Below the pieces are notes generated by a model, which was given only the letters and a program-made list of their open reading frames with translations, did not search any database and had not been told where the DNA came from. A program made the translations under genes and the position numbers. Below, in pieces: positions 48,241 through 59,786 of a stretch of 64,000 bases of DNA (position 1 is the first letter of the stretch; each line of letters opens with the position of its first letter). The stretch lies in the NCBI GenBank assembly GCA_958299035.1, contig CATQJL010000223.1, positions 68,927,006 through 68,991,005 on the forward strand. The letters are read 5' to 3'. The stretch comes from Cylicocyclus nassatus (lineage: Eukaryota > Nematoda > Chromadorea > Rhabditida > Strongylidae).

Positions 48241-48659
48241 TAAGCTGAGAATGACCCATCCAGGGTGAAGGGGGTCACAGCGGTCGCAGCCTCCTCCACG
48301 GTGAAGGGTGTTTCAGTCGATCAAAAAATCATAAATTGTCGACTGGGGGGGGGGGGGAGGGGGAAGTGGTGGTCCCAATTTCTTCTTCATGCGAAAATCT
48401 GTTTGCTTGGATGTAAGTTTTTACTTCTTTATCCAAATAAGTTGAAACTAGAAAAGCAATCTGTAAAATAGTACAATTCATTGACAACATAAAGTCCATG
48501 AAATTTATTTTCTACCTACCCCTTAATTCCCTGTCTCCTTTCCCTTGAACCCCCTTTGGTATAAAACTTGGTTTTTCTAATCTCAAAAAATCCACGAGTA
48601 AACTAGAAATTACCAGTGAGCCATCACTTTACGAATATTTAACTACTCATTTACAAATT

Positions 48660-49620
48660 TTTTAAAGAAGAAATTCGTAACTTCTATAGATGAACAGCAA
48701 CGTCAGCAAGGGAAATGTTTTTAAAACCAACTTGTCTTTCACTTTTAGAGAATGTATAGTTTGTCTGGTGTCTGTTGAAAAAAGTGCCTGTTGAAATAGT
48801 GCCTGGTGAAAAGTGTCGGTAGTGATTTTTGGAGATTTTCGAGTTTTTAACATGAAAAAATCCGTAACTTCTGCAGATGAACATCTTGTACGCCGTGATC
48901 GTCATTATTGGAACTGTCTCGTCCTCCGCTTTCAGAAAATATATACCTTGCTTAGGTTTTGTTAGAAAAAGTGCCGGGTGAAAGGTGGGTGAGACTTTCA
49001 TAATGGGAGTGCTCAAGTACAGGATTTTTTATATTGTAAAAAGACTTCTACTTGAGCACTCCCACTACAAAAGTCTCACCCACCCTTCACCTGGCACTTT
49101 TTCAATGAACCCCAAGCAAGGTACATATTTTCTGAAAGCGGAGGAGAGACGGTTCCAGTGTTAACTATTTCGGCGTACAAGATGTTCATTTAAAGAAGTT
49201 ATGAATTTTTTTATGTTAAAAACTCGAAAATCTCCAAAAATCACTAGGACATCCTTCACCCAGGCACTTTTTTAAAAGTACTCCAAGCAAATTATATATT
49301 TTTTGAAAGCGGAGGACGAGGCGGTTCCAAATGTGACTATCCAAGCGTAAAAGATGTTTATCTACAGAAGTTATGAATTTTTTTACGTTAAAAAGTCGAA
49401 AACATTAGGCAAATCCTTCACCGCAATTTCTCGAACGGATCTCAGACATTCTATATAGTTTCTGAAAGCGGAGAACGAGGCGGTTCCAAAGGTGACTATC
49501 CAGCGTAAAAGATGTTCAACTACAGAGGTTACGATTTTTTTATTTTAAAAACTCGAAAATCTCCAGAAATCATTACTCACACCCGTCACCAAGCACTTTT
49601 TTCAACAGACTCCTCCTTTC
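48660..49620. repeat. Inverted array of about 180-bp units
   Basis: A unit containing AAAACTCGAAAATCTCC, TTTTGAAAGCGGAGGACGAGGC and AAGATGTTCATCTACAGAAGTTA occurs about four times head-to-tail on the right (about 49070-49600). It occurs about twice in reverse orientation on the left (48665-49020). The turning point is near 49030 (GGAGTGCTCAAGTA and its mirror). Flanking GTGAAGGGGGTCAC words lie at 48266 and 49699. Confidence 0.75.
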
Positions 49621-50179
49621 CTATACATAAACAATTCACGTACAGATATCTGTCCTTTGCTTAACCTTACCTCACTGTTAAATTTTTCTCAGCTTTTGGT
49701 GAAGGGGGTCACCTTGGTCCCGGCTCAGAAGTGAAAGGTTACTTTTGTCTTGAAAGTAACCTTAGAGATTTCTTGAGCCAATTTAGTGCTATAAATCTAC
49801 TTTCGATTTCTTGAGCTTCCGTGCTGTGAGTCAACTTATAAAAAAACATATTCAAATAGGGTTTGCGATAGAGTCTGTAACTTAGGTTACTCTGTGTAAG
49901 TACTCTTTATTTGACATTTCTTAAGCTAATTATGTGCTAAAAACCAACAGAATTCTATCGAGCTTTCATATTAATAAATGCGAAGGAAATCTTCAGGGTT
50001 ACTTTCGTGCAAGAAATTATTTCGAATGCCGGAAATCGTATGACTACTGATCAGATTATCCCTTTTAGCGTGTTTAATAGTCTTTAAAGGTTATTTTAAA
50101 ATTTCATACGGAAATAGAAAACCACGAAAACGTAATGAAACTATTGAGAAAATTTTTTCTACTACTTTTTGATTTAGAA

Positions 50180-51238
50180 ATGGCTGAAAAGAATGAAAGA
50201 AAAGACGAAAAAAGGATTAAAGTCAGTTGAATACGGTACGCATAACGGAGTTGGAAACCCTGGAAAGAAACCTTCCGACTGCGTGCTCCAAGATTCTGCC
50301 ACCAGCATCCTGAAGTAAGAAGTAAATCAGTATTGTTGAACAGAATAAAATAAATTATACCTAATTTAGATACTCGTCCGAGAAACGCATTCTGTTGGCC
50401 AGTTGCAGCTAGCGTTCAAAAGAAAATCCAGGCCATTTGCATAAGAGAATAATTAGGTAAAGAAAATTAATAGAAAGGATTTTTACAGGCCAAAGTTTCA
50501 TACCAACTCTGGCGTTATTATATTTTTAAAGGATGTACGAAGTTGATAAATTACAATAAAGAAAACAGCAAAGGTATTCGTATCAATCGAAAACAGACCT
50601 TGAAGGTCTCACAAGGTCAAGGTCTGTCAGACATTGAGAGGTTAGGGTGAGTGTAATATATGCTGCTGGGGAGTGGCTTTTCAAACTAAGAGTTTTAGTT
50701 TATATATCTGAAAATACATAAGAAAATCTTCAGTCACGTTGTAAGCGTCCTGGCATTACGTTCAAAAAAGGTGTGAGATGATTTGGAATAGTTTGATATT
50801 CATAAAATATGTACTTTTAGTCACTAAGCCCATCATAAATGCCAATATAAATACGTTTGCTTGGATGGCTTACCAGTGGAAGAGTTGCTGACGTCTTCTG
50901 AAAAAGAGCAGTCGGAATGACAATTATGATCGGTATGACAATTCATTTTTGTTTCAAAAAGGCGAGTTGGTTTGTGACTCTTTGAGACTAACAGGCGTCA
51001 CTTAAAGAAGCCGATATGAGATCCAAGAAGGGACCTTCCCACGTAGAGGCAAGTAATGTGGGTTTTATTCGATTAATAATTTGGCTTCATTTACTACTAT
51101 TTTTATCACTTTTTGATTCTTTATGGATGGTTTCCTAGATTCATTCTGGAAATGAAAAGCGATTTTTAGGAAGAAAAAGGGAGGAAGAGGCCATCAGAAG
51201 GTCCGGCAGAATTGGAAGAGGCTATCAAAAAGCCAAAG
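50180..51238 (+). CDS. Possible small host gene: two or three charged exons
   Basis: Three short phase-0 open stretches have splice-like edges. 50180-50221 starts ATG (MAEKNERKDEKRIK) and ends before GTCAGT. 51016-51048 starts ATG (MRSKKGPSHVE) and ends before GCAAGTAA, a GC-type donor. 51170-51238 (containing GRKRPSEGPAELEEAIKKPK) follows TTTTTAG and precedes GTGATA. All are rich in Lys and Glu, like a nuclear basic protein. No family is recognised and no terminal exon is found. This could be a pseudogene or chance. Confidence 0.25.
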
Positions 51239-53470
51239 GTGATATAGATGCATCTTTTTGGATTTTGAATTTGTCTTACTTAGTTCGTTTCAGTAAGATT
51301 TAAAATGTTTCTCTTTATCTTGGTGTAGAAAAATGAAGAGTTTTTGTTTCATTGATCTGTTTATTACAATTGATATTAAATGAGGAACTGATTCAAAGTC
51401 AATGTCAATGTTAAATTCAGAATCTTGAAGATATAGCTGCACTATTGTTAAGTAATAGTCAAAATCCGTATTTTATCAATATTGCAAACAGTAAATCAAT
51501 TACAAATCGAGTCTTTTTTAATGAGAAGGTTAAAGTTTGAGATGAAAGTCACCGTCTATACAACGGCAACGAGCAATTGCTTGAAAGAAACCCAAATTTG
51601 GCTAAGAAGTACAATTTAATTGCCTCTAAAATTATTGAAATATAGCATGTATTAGACAAAAGAGGGGCGAACCCTAAGAAGTAGTTACTAGATGAGGAAT
51701 GGACAAGGGTTGCCCTCTTAATTAAATTCTCATGTACACTTCGACACGGTGCACTCAAAAGTGCCATTACGTGGATTATGACGTAAACTACAAAAGCAGC
51801 TGCTCTCCTCCAAATTCTAACGTCGCAGTGAGGACTACGGTAGGCATATGGTACAAAGGGAAGAATTTTGAAAGTTTACAGATTTGGCTGAAACTTGGCA
51901 TAAGGGGTGCAACAACATGCTAATCACGAAAACAATACTGAAGTTGCATAAGGTTTTTTGTAAGATTACTTTAGGTTCAAGGTTTCCCCAAACATAAAGA
52001 AGGGCGTTGATACACCAAATGAATATGGTATTCGTATTTGTCAGTTTAAATAACCCCAATATGTGAAGTTTCGCCGAGTTTTGAGGTGTCGAACCCTTGA
52101 TCATTGACGCTTGTCCTCAACAATTTTGCGTACAGCGGCTCGTTCAGATTTGTGAAGGCGTCAAATTTCGAGTACTGTCAAATTTCATTTGTTTAGGTTG
52201 AATAAATCCGCCCCTATCGAATTCGCACAGTTTCACCACTTTGCATGGTCGACGATGCCGACGGCTTCATTTTAGCTTACAACCCCATAAATTTTCGTAA
52301 TCAGTTTTCGAAAAACGCTTTTAGTTTTTCTAATTTGTTTTCATAATTTACACACTTTGTGCACAGTCCTAAAACGCATGACTTTCTTCATATTCCCAAA
52401 TTTTGAGAACGCAACATCCAAAGAGAGTAAAGCTATGAAGAGAATTGCAGAACTTAGTTTCCAACCTAATATGTGGACATTAATGATAGTAATAGCGGGT
52501 CAGAAAAGCTCTTCATCGCTCTATTGATCTCATGGTCGACTGGTGCGGAAAGATATCTCTGTCAATATTGCTAAAAGCATATATATTGGCGACGATGAAA
52601 ATGCACATTATGAGCATGATAGATTTTGTCTTATCAGCAAAACACGAATTAAAGATTTATAAGTTATACTCACTTCCAGAGTAGAGCCAGATCTGCAGAT
52701 ATCGTCACGTCTCGAGCGTGTTCCATTTTGTATACAAACGAAACATCAAACAGACAAACATTTTCGAAACATCAAAGCTGCAGATGCGAAAATTCTACTG
52801 AAACTTTACAAAGCCCTTTATCGCGTCTTGCGATGCAAGGCGCTCCTTAAAGCAGGAGGCCGAGCACCAGTTACCGCGTTATCCGATGAATTACGGTGGC
52901 CGTGACGTATGTTGCCCAATCGCCTTCGGACCTTTCCTTTGCTGGCTCATTGCCAGCTCGGCGGCTGCGCCTCAATTCAGCGCTTCGTCTCCGTCTTTTA
53001 TCGATAGATTAATCGCTCTTTCGTATTAAATTTCAGCCGTTATGCTCCTCCTTTTTTATAAGAGCAGTTGAGCCGAAGTCCTTTGGATTGGAAAATGTAT
53101 ACTAGCAGTTAGCGTTATAGACGCGCCTTAGTGAGGCTGAGCAGAATTGAGTGCTAAGTTGAAATTCTGAAATCCACAAGAGCTGAAAGGGACCTGCCGT
53201 CGTCTACAACCTTGGCACAGCGCAGTGGATTTGCTGCACGAAACCTAGAAAGCCACACTTATTCATGACTGCTTACCTTACGCGCATCGGTAGCATGGGA
53301 CGGGCCCTTGTCCTGTGTTTATCATTAGGTAGTTAGTGATTTCCTTTAGTTTAGTATTTTGTTATTTTACACAATCTATCTCGTTCTTAAGGTCGCAAGT
53401 TAGGTAATGCAGTAGGATAGGTTCGTCTTCAGTAGCGGGCGAGCATAGGCCTCGGTATTCCATCTAGGTG
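51239..53470. other. No gene recognised
   Basis: Short unrelated open frames. A more GC-balanced part at 52680-53300 lacks any recognisable protein or RNA. Confidence 0.4.
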
Positions 53471-54560
53471 CCATGAGCCCATCGAGTCGCCACACTCTTG
53501 TTATTCCTGTGATCGAATACGTAAACCAACTATGGAGTCCCTCATTAAGGAAACACATCCTAGTCTTGGAATACTTTCGGGAAACCTTTACGAGACTGTT
53601 TTATCGTTGTCTTCCCAGCATATCCTTGATCATTTCCAACTTACGAACAGCGTTTGAAATAGCTCAATCTTGAACGTTTCTCGTATTGTAGAGGTGTGCA
53701 CGATCTTGTATTGGCTTTCAGAATTTTCAGAAATGAAACTGAACTAAAGCTTTTCAAATACGGTGTTCAGACCCGGTTATGGTAGAACTACTACATTTCC
53801 CACCTACTCACTTCACATAAATGGTGGGCGAAAACAATTTTGCATGAACACGAATTTTTTGTCAAGAATACTGAAGCATTTACCGTGAACTTTTGACTTG
53901 TACTAACAGTAAATCTTCCAAACATGCGATCAGAAAGAAAAAAGTAAAAGATTTTTTCACAGGTTCTACACAATTTATATCACTATTATCACAGGATAAT
54001 TTCGCAAACAAGGCAATAGAAAGTCCTTTGAATGTACACTATTGATGCTGGTTTGAAAATTGTTGACGATTTATCGTCTTCTTGTCGTTATAGCCACTGT
54101 ATGTTACAAAGAACGTGCAAAGTCCATGAATCAGAATTCACAATAAGCTCTTCACTATGAACACTGCCTCAGTAACTAACTTTCCAGTTTAGGTCTAGTA
54201 CGTTTGTCGAATATGCTACATAGACCGCACAGCTTAGTACGAAATGACTTGCCTAATCTTCTTACGTTGGACTACCATTCAATATCATCACTATTTCTGA
54301 CAAGAAGATTTAGAGGTTTCACTCAATCTTTCATTTTTCATTTCATCTCGTTCTATCCTCTCTTTCACTCATCATTCTTCCAAAATTATCCTTCGTCTTA
54401 CCACACCTTAAACGAGCTCATCGAGTCTATATCTTTCCTGAAATTTTTACTGGCAAGGTCTATTCGACAACTTAGTGCTTTTTAATGTTTTTTTAAATCC
54501 ACCTAGACCTAGACTAAACCTGAAAATCATTGTTTTTTTTTATTTCGTCTTTTGTAAATA
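53471..54560 (+). pseudogene. LINE 3' fragment, RT C-terminal region
   Basis: Plus-strand frames give LVIPVIEYVNQLWSPSLRKH and FTRLFYRC, then in other frames a worn VHDLVLAFRIFRNET. At 54200-54490 RPHSLVRNDLPNLLTLDYHS and a Phe/Ser-rich tail follow. The first motifs match the C-terminal RT region of the minus-strand LINE at 17700-18300. It is a 5'-truncated, frameshifted copy, as usual for LINE insertions. Limits are approximate. Confidence 0.75.
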
Positions 54561-54688
54561 GACACATTCTGTCTTTGATCGCTGTTTTTGAGGAAGAAAG
54601 CGCGCTTCAACCAAACGGCGCACACGTATCTTCACCGCTTTAATTCTCTCATGCGCTTAGCGGTCAATAAAGCCGCTTTCGCCCCGAA

Positions 54689-55148
54689 CAAGAAATGCAT
54701 ATTTAGTCGAAGTGGCTTTTTCAGATAGGATGTACACCTTATTGAATAGGCAAAAAATGCTGATTCCAAATCTGCCCTTTTCATCCGCAGAACGTTTATT
54801 GACGAGGAGTTATGAGCGCTTATTGAAGCAAAAATTGAATGTGCTAGTAGGACAAAAATAGCCTTAATACTCTTTCTAGCTCTTCAGTGGAGCAGTGACA
54901 ATCATCAGGGCACTTTATGAAACAAACTTTGAAATAAAAAATATGTCACTTTGCATTTTTAGAGGGCTATTAAGATTTTAGCAACTCATTTTATCCCGAA
55001 TGCACATTCAATTTTTGGCTCCAAACATAGCTCCTTGTCCATAAGTTCTGCAGATAAGGAAGGCAGATTTGGAATCAGCGTTTTATGCCCTTCAATATGG
55101 TACACATACCATTTAGAAAAGCCCTTTCGACTATACAAGCTTCACTTG
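54689..55148. mobile_element. CAAGGG-family MITE, copy 5 (about 460 bp)
   Basis: The left end has TTTAGTCGAAGTGGC and inner CTGATTCCAAATCTGCC. The right end mirrors these (GGCAGATTTGGAATCAGCG, then CTTTCGACTATACAAGC and CACTTG). TGA follows the right end; the left flank is GAA. It lies just beyond the LINE fragment at 53471-54560. No coding capacity. Confidence 0.7.
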
Positions 55149-56679
55149 TGAATATCGCGCCTCCGTCGAGAAGCATCTTGTAGATACATGGCCGCAAATT
55201 TGCTATGGCATCCTACTTTTCGCTGAGAGCGTATAATGATAGCCACCCGCATAGTGGGAGACTCTTATAGCGACTGTCTGAAATCAATGTTCACTCAGTT
55301 CAATATGCGAGCAGAGTTGAAAATGCTCAACACTTTTTGTTTTGCATCTCCAGCTTCTGAGCGGGTCAAGGTAACGATTTCTAAAAACTAGTTGAATTTT
55401 CGAACAATCAACTTAGTTTTGAATACGATCTATCCACTTTTGAAATTGTCGTAGTTTAGTTGGTTAGTGCAGCAAATATTTGTAAAGTCAAGTTTTCGCG
55501 TAAATCTTGACGTTTCGTAGGTAAACTGCTTTGTTTGCTTTGTAGACCAAACAAATCAAGAAAGAATTTTTAAACGATCACTCAATGTGGTTGCTATAGA
55601 ATTTCACTCACTATGCCAAAGTTTTCCATGCAAAAAAGAAGCGAGTATGCCTTTTAACTAACGTTCAGATAGCTCCTCCAACTTGTATCAGGCGCACCTC
55701 TACGTCTGAATTTTTTGAATGTAATGTAATTGAACATTTGGAGAGTTTGTTAGACATAACTGTTGGACATCCTAAATTCGCTTTGCGGAAAAGATTAGGA
55801 AGCGAAATGGGCGGTAATTCAATATGCGAGACCGGAATTTGCAGCTCAAAAAATTATTGATTCCGTGTTAAAAATGAGTGCTTGCCTATCAGTGGTGACT
55901 TAGCTTTCATTTCATTTTGAGCTAAGTGCTGCACTTGGCTTTGCCTCACTGAATGACACTCAGTGAATTCCGTTAACGTGGACTTGCCCCAGCTGAAGTC
56001 ATTGTTCGCTTCCTGGCCTCAAGGATCTTATGGCAAATCTCAGACTGAGTCTATGATAGACTCAAAAAAGACGATTGAAAGCGTGAGCAAGGCAAAAAGC
56101 CTACAATCCGTTACTAGACCTCTGACGATGACGCCAATATCAAAGCGTTGGGTCAGTAAAGTTTTCATCGAAATCAGACTGGCATGTAAGAAGCCTTCGC
56201 CCAGGTTCAGTAAAGGAGCATTCGACTTCTGAATGGAATCTAATTGTGAATGTAAGATAAAAGACATGTATATAATCTCAATAAATGTTGCAATTTTTGA
56301 GGATGTAAAGGATGTTCCAAGAATTTTTGAGCCTGTATTTTTTTTTACCGGAATATTTTGTAGCTTTATATTTTTTTCCTACTGAAAGTGCGCAGCAATA
56401 CACACGAAAAAAATTTGGTATGCAGCTTATATTAAGTAGCCCCGAAACTTATGTCGATTACAACGACTATAAAACCTGGTAATTACAATAATGAGCCAAA
56501 TGAGTTACAACATAATGCGATGCAGCTTTTCCTTCTCTTTCTTATGGTTACATTTTCGAAGCCAAATTTTTTGTAAGCTTTTTGATAATTGCCAAAACTG
56601 TTCACCTCCATTTCTATATGTTCAAAGTTCGGCTAGTTCTTGAAAATTGTATTCCAAAGTTTTGGGGAGGGTAAATATT
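55149..56679. other. No gene recognised
   Basis: Open frames on both strands at 55960-56270 overlap each other (one strand must be spurious) and show no family signature. AATAAA occurs at about 56280, downstream of the plus-strand frame. I do not call a gene. Confidence 0.35.
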
Positions 56680-58345
56680 TTAGGTTGTCCCGAAAGTTTT
56701 GTCCGTTTTTTCAACCTATCATAAAAATACGTGGAACAGAGGTAGGGAAACGCTCTAAGCACTGCCCGACGCATCTTTTCCTCCTCTTTCTAAATATTGA
56801 GACCGCATGCCGATTACTCTTTTGCTTACTGAGATAAACGCCGAAATTTCGAACCCATGGTTTTTACTATGTCCAAGTTTGACAAGTTTTCACAATCTTC
56901 ATTTTCAACTTTTGAAAGACCTTTGATTACCCTCAGATGGACTAACCAAAGGGCAATGCAATGCAATTATTTAGCATATCTAGCTGGCTTTTCAATATTT
57001 TTGAAGATGATTTTTTTAAAAGTCTTCAGTCTTCACTTTTGCGAAGTTCTAAAATACAGAAACGCCTCGAATACTAATAAATCATCGGATTTTGAAGCTT
57101 TCAAAAACCGATTACGATTATTCACTATTTTTACAAAGCAAATGAGCGTTTACCGCTGCGAAATATAAGACTTTGCATTTTACGCGTACACGCTGGGGTG
57201 GGGTCAAATTCAAGAATTACGAAAATTTTATCGCCAAAGACCCCGCAAATTGGAGAGAAAATACACTCACTGGAAAGAGGAGGAAAAGCTGCATCGAATA
57301 ACACCTTAGCTGTGCGCCGTTTCATGATCTCTGGCTTTTGGCGTCACCAAAAGTGAAATTTGATAGCATCAGAAAAATAATTCTAAAAAATTTTCAAGGC
57401 TGGCTATAGATGCCTCAGAATTGCATTATATTGTCCTTTGTTTGCTCTATCTGACTGTTGCCAAAGCTTTTCCGAAAGTCAAAAATAAAGATTGTGAAAA
57501 ATTGCCAAACTTGGTCATAGTAAAAACCATGGGTTCGAAATTTCGGCGTTTATCTCACAAGGGAACGATTCCAACTTAAGGTGGCGAATTGAAATAAACC
57601 GCATGCCATTAGATGCGTCTTGATGAGCTGATTCCAAATCTACCTTTCATATCTGCGACAACGTTATCTGGAAGAAGTTATGAAAGGTTAAAAATGTGAA
57701 GTAAAGGAGGTTTCGATGCATAATTTGCTTTAAAATCCAACTTGGAAGTGTACGACTAGCATCATATTGAGTGCACTGATTTCACCGAATGCTCACATTC
57801 AAAAGAAACGCAAATAAATGTTTGTGAACAGCTAAAAAGCAACTAAAGTTCTTTGGTAAAAGCTATAAGCAATGAAAAGTCAAAATTTGGCAAATATACA
57901 GCGCAATACCTCGAAAATTAGTTGTTCAAAAACACTTATTTGTGTTTTTTAGAGTGTAAGCATTCCTTGAAATCAGTACACTCAATATTATGCTAGTCAT
58001 ACACTCCCAAGCTGGATTTTGAAGCGAATTATGCACTAAGACCCCCGTTACTTCACGTTTTTGACCTTTCATAACTTCTTCCAGATAACGTTGTCGCAAA
58101 TATGGAAGGTAGATTTGCAATCAGCTCATCAAGACGCATCTGATGATATGCGGTTTAGTTCAATTCGCCACCTTAAGTTGGGATCGTTCCCTTGTCAGTG
58201 AAGAAAAGATTAATCGGCATGGAGGCATGACAGTTAGAAAGGGAAGGAAATATGCGTCGGATAGTGCTTAGGGCGTTTTCCTATCTTCGTTCCATGCGTT
58301 TTTATGATAGGTTGAAAAAACGGACAAAATTTTCGGGACAACCTA
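56680..58345. mobile_element. Mariner-type palindrome, TTAGGTTGTCCCG end, with a MITE inside
   Basis: TTAGGTTGTCCCGAAAGTTTTG is mirrored by CAAAATTTTCGGGACAACCTAA, with TA after the right end. Arms pair along most of the length (for example CCATGGTTTTTACTATGTCC and its mirror near 57510-57530) around a centre near 57170. The right arm is interrupted by a CAAGGG MITE at 57558-58194. Without that insert it is about 1026 bp, close to the 1003 bp of the element at 40220. No transposase. Confidence 0.85.
57558..58194. mobile_element. CAAGGG-family MITE, copy 6, with verified TCA duplication (637 bp)
   Basis: The ends are CAAGGGAACGATTCCAACTT and AAGTTGGGATCGTTCCCTTG. TCA at 57555-57557 and 58195-58197 is duplicated. 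The opposite arm of the host palindrome keeps the empty site with a single TGA at 56830-56832, which proves the 3-bp duplication. Long inverted arms (TCATAACTTCTTCCAGATAA and mirror) fill the element. Confidence 0.9.
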
Positions 58346-59329
58346 ATATAACAAATAGGGCCTTGGACTACATGGTAGTATTTTTGAATTCTCCCGACCT
58401 GCTGTGCTTAGCTTTGAATAAGTTATATTTTCGGAGTTCTCAATTTTTGGATAGTTAGGAAACACGCAACTGCAGCAATAGCATGAAATCTTCTAAAGTT
58501 CCTGCGAGTTGAAGTCTGATTATTACTAAACACTATTTGTGCAATATCAAGTTTGATTTGCTATGAAGAGACAGCTTTTCGGAATTTTTGTTACCCCTAT
58601 GAGCTGAAAGTAATCAAAAAGAGGCCACGGTTCTTCCCAGAGAAATAATCGTTACAGACTTGATACGTGATCTTTGTAATCTAAAATATAAATGTAGCCA
58701 AAGGTGTACTCTACATAACGGCTACCAACGCTCTTCGAAAATTTTAGAATATTTCTCAAAATTGTGGGAAGATTTGGCGTTAACTTGAGTTGCTTGAAGA
58801 GCCATGGTGATAAAATTGCAAAGACAGTATAGATCAAAAAATACAGCTGTAAAAAGAGAACAAAAAGCTGATTCGAACGATGTTTAGATCGTCCATCGAC
58901 CAGCGTCTGTAAATTTTATGACCGATCAAAAACCCGACAAAACTTCCAGGACAACCTAGTACATGAACTTCAAAAAATCGAAATGGACTCACACTTCGTT
59001 GTCCTTCAATGTTCTCTGTATAGCCCGCAAGCAACTAACCACCCGCTTGTAACACTTGATTTGTTGACGTCACAAATTTGAATTATGAAGCACGTGCTTT
59101 AGACAGTTCAAATTTTTACGAACACTAAAACAGGTTTCGTCTCAGGGCTGTTCACAAAGAAATATTGAAGGTTTCCAACCGGCGATTGAAAACTGGCCAA
59201 TTTGTATAACAAATCTCTAAGATTTTGCAAAACTGTCACGACGTAGCAATCAATTTTTTGATGGCATGAACACAGCAATAACGGGCTACTAGCGCATAAT
59301 TTTCGAACAACACTTCCTTTTAAATTGCA
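58346..59329. other. No intact gene; lone mariner-type end near 58890-58960
   Basis: ACCGATCAAAAACCCGACAA to GGACAACCTAGTA (58920-58961) resembles a TTAGGTTGTCC-type terminal repeat with about 60 bp of subterminal sequence. Its partner end is not seen, so it is a truncated copy. Nothing else is recognised between here and the LTR. Confidence 0.5.
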
Positions 59330-59415
59330 TTACTTACAATCAGTGACGCAGATTGACTTGGATTTAGAGTTTTCAGTTTCTGTGCCAAACGGTGGTTCAG
59401 ACTTTTACAAAAGGA

Positions 59416-59421
59416 TTTATT
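59416..59421 (-). terminator. Poly(A) signal in the LTR
   Basis: AATAAA on the minus strand, about 100 bp downstream of the TATA box, consistent with the end of R in the 3' LTR. Confidence 0.6.
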
Positions 59422-59523
59422 CGGGAATATAGCAATAATATAACAACAATGACGTCCTTTTTACCCGGACCAGGTGCAAAGTGATGGATGCGAAAGAGAC
59501 ATGCTTATCACTCCCAGCCCCCT

Positions 59524-59533
59524 GCTTTTATAG
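59524..59533 (-). promoter_or_regulatory. LTR TATA box within a short GC palindrome
   Basis: CTATAAAAGC on the minus strand is flanked by CCCCTG and CAGGGG, so the whole site 59518-59540 forms a palindrome around the TATA box. In the missing 5' LTR the same site would drive genomic RNA transcription. Confidence 0.6.
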
Positions 59534-59786
59534 CAGGGGAGCTGGGCAAACAGTTCTATCGGGAGCCTGCCGAAGAGGTCGCCATGTCGGCGACACTCCC
59601 GGGGGCGGCGAGTCTAGAATATGAGTTCAGTCATGAACAAAAAGGGAGTAAAAATGAGAACAACCATACAGGCATGAAAAAATCATACAATTATGAGATG
59701 AAACTTACAAATACGGTATCAATTTTTTTTGTGCGATACAATCATATCGAAAGTTGCAAAAATGAAGTTAAATACACAACATACTA

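Larger units (their letters stand above)
59330..59781 (-). repeat. 3' LTR of the BEL/Pao element
   Basis: On the minus strand the LTR would start TGTTGTGTATTTAAC at about 59781, just after a polypurine tract. It contains a TATA box at 59524-59533 and a poly(A) signal at 59416-59421, in the U3-R-U5 order expected. The downstream end (about 59330-59400) is not defined because the partner LTR lies outside the window. Confidence 0.6.

Noticed and set aside
55963..56267. Overlapping 89- and 75-residue frames on opposite strands
   Set aside because: Neither strand shows a domain or splice context, although an AATAAA follows the plus frame; evidence too thin for a gene call.
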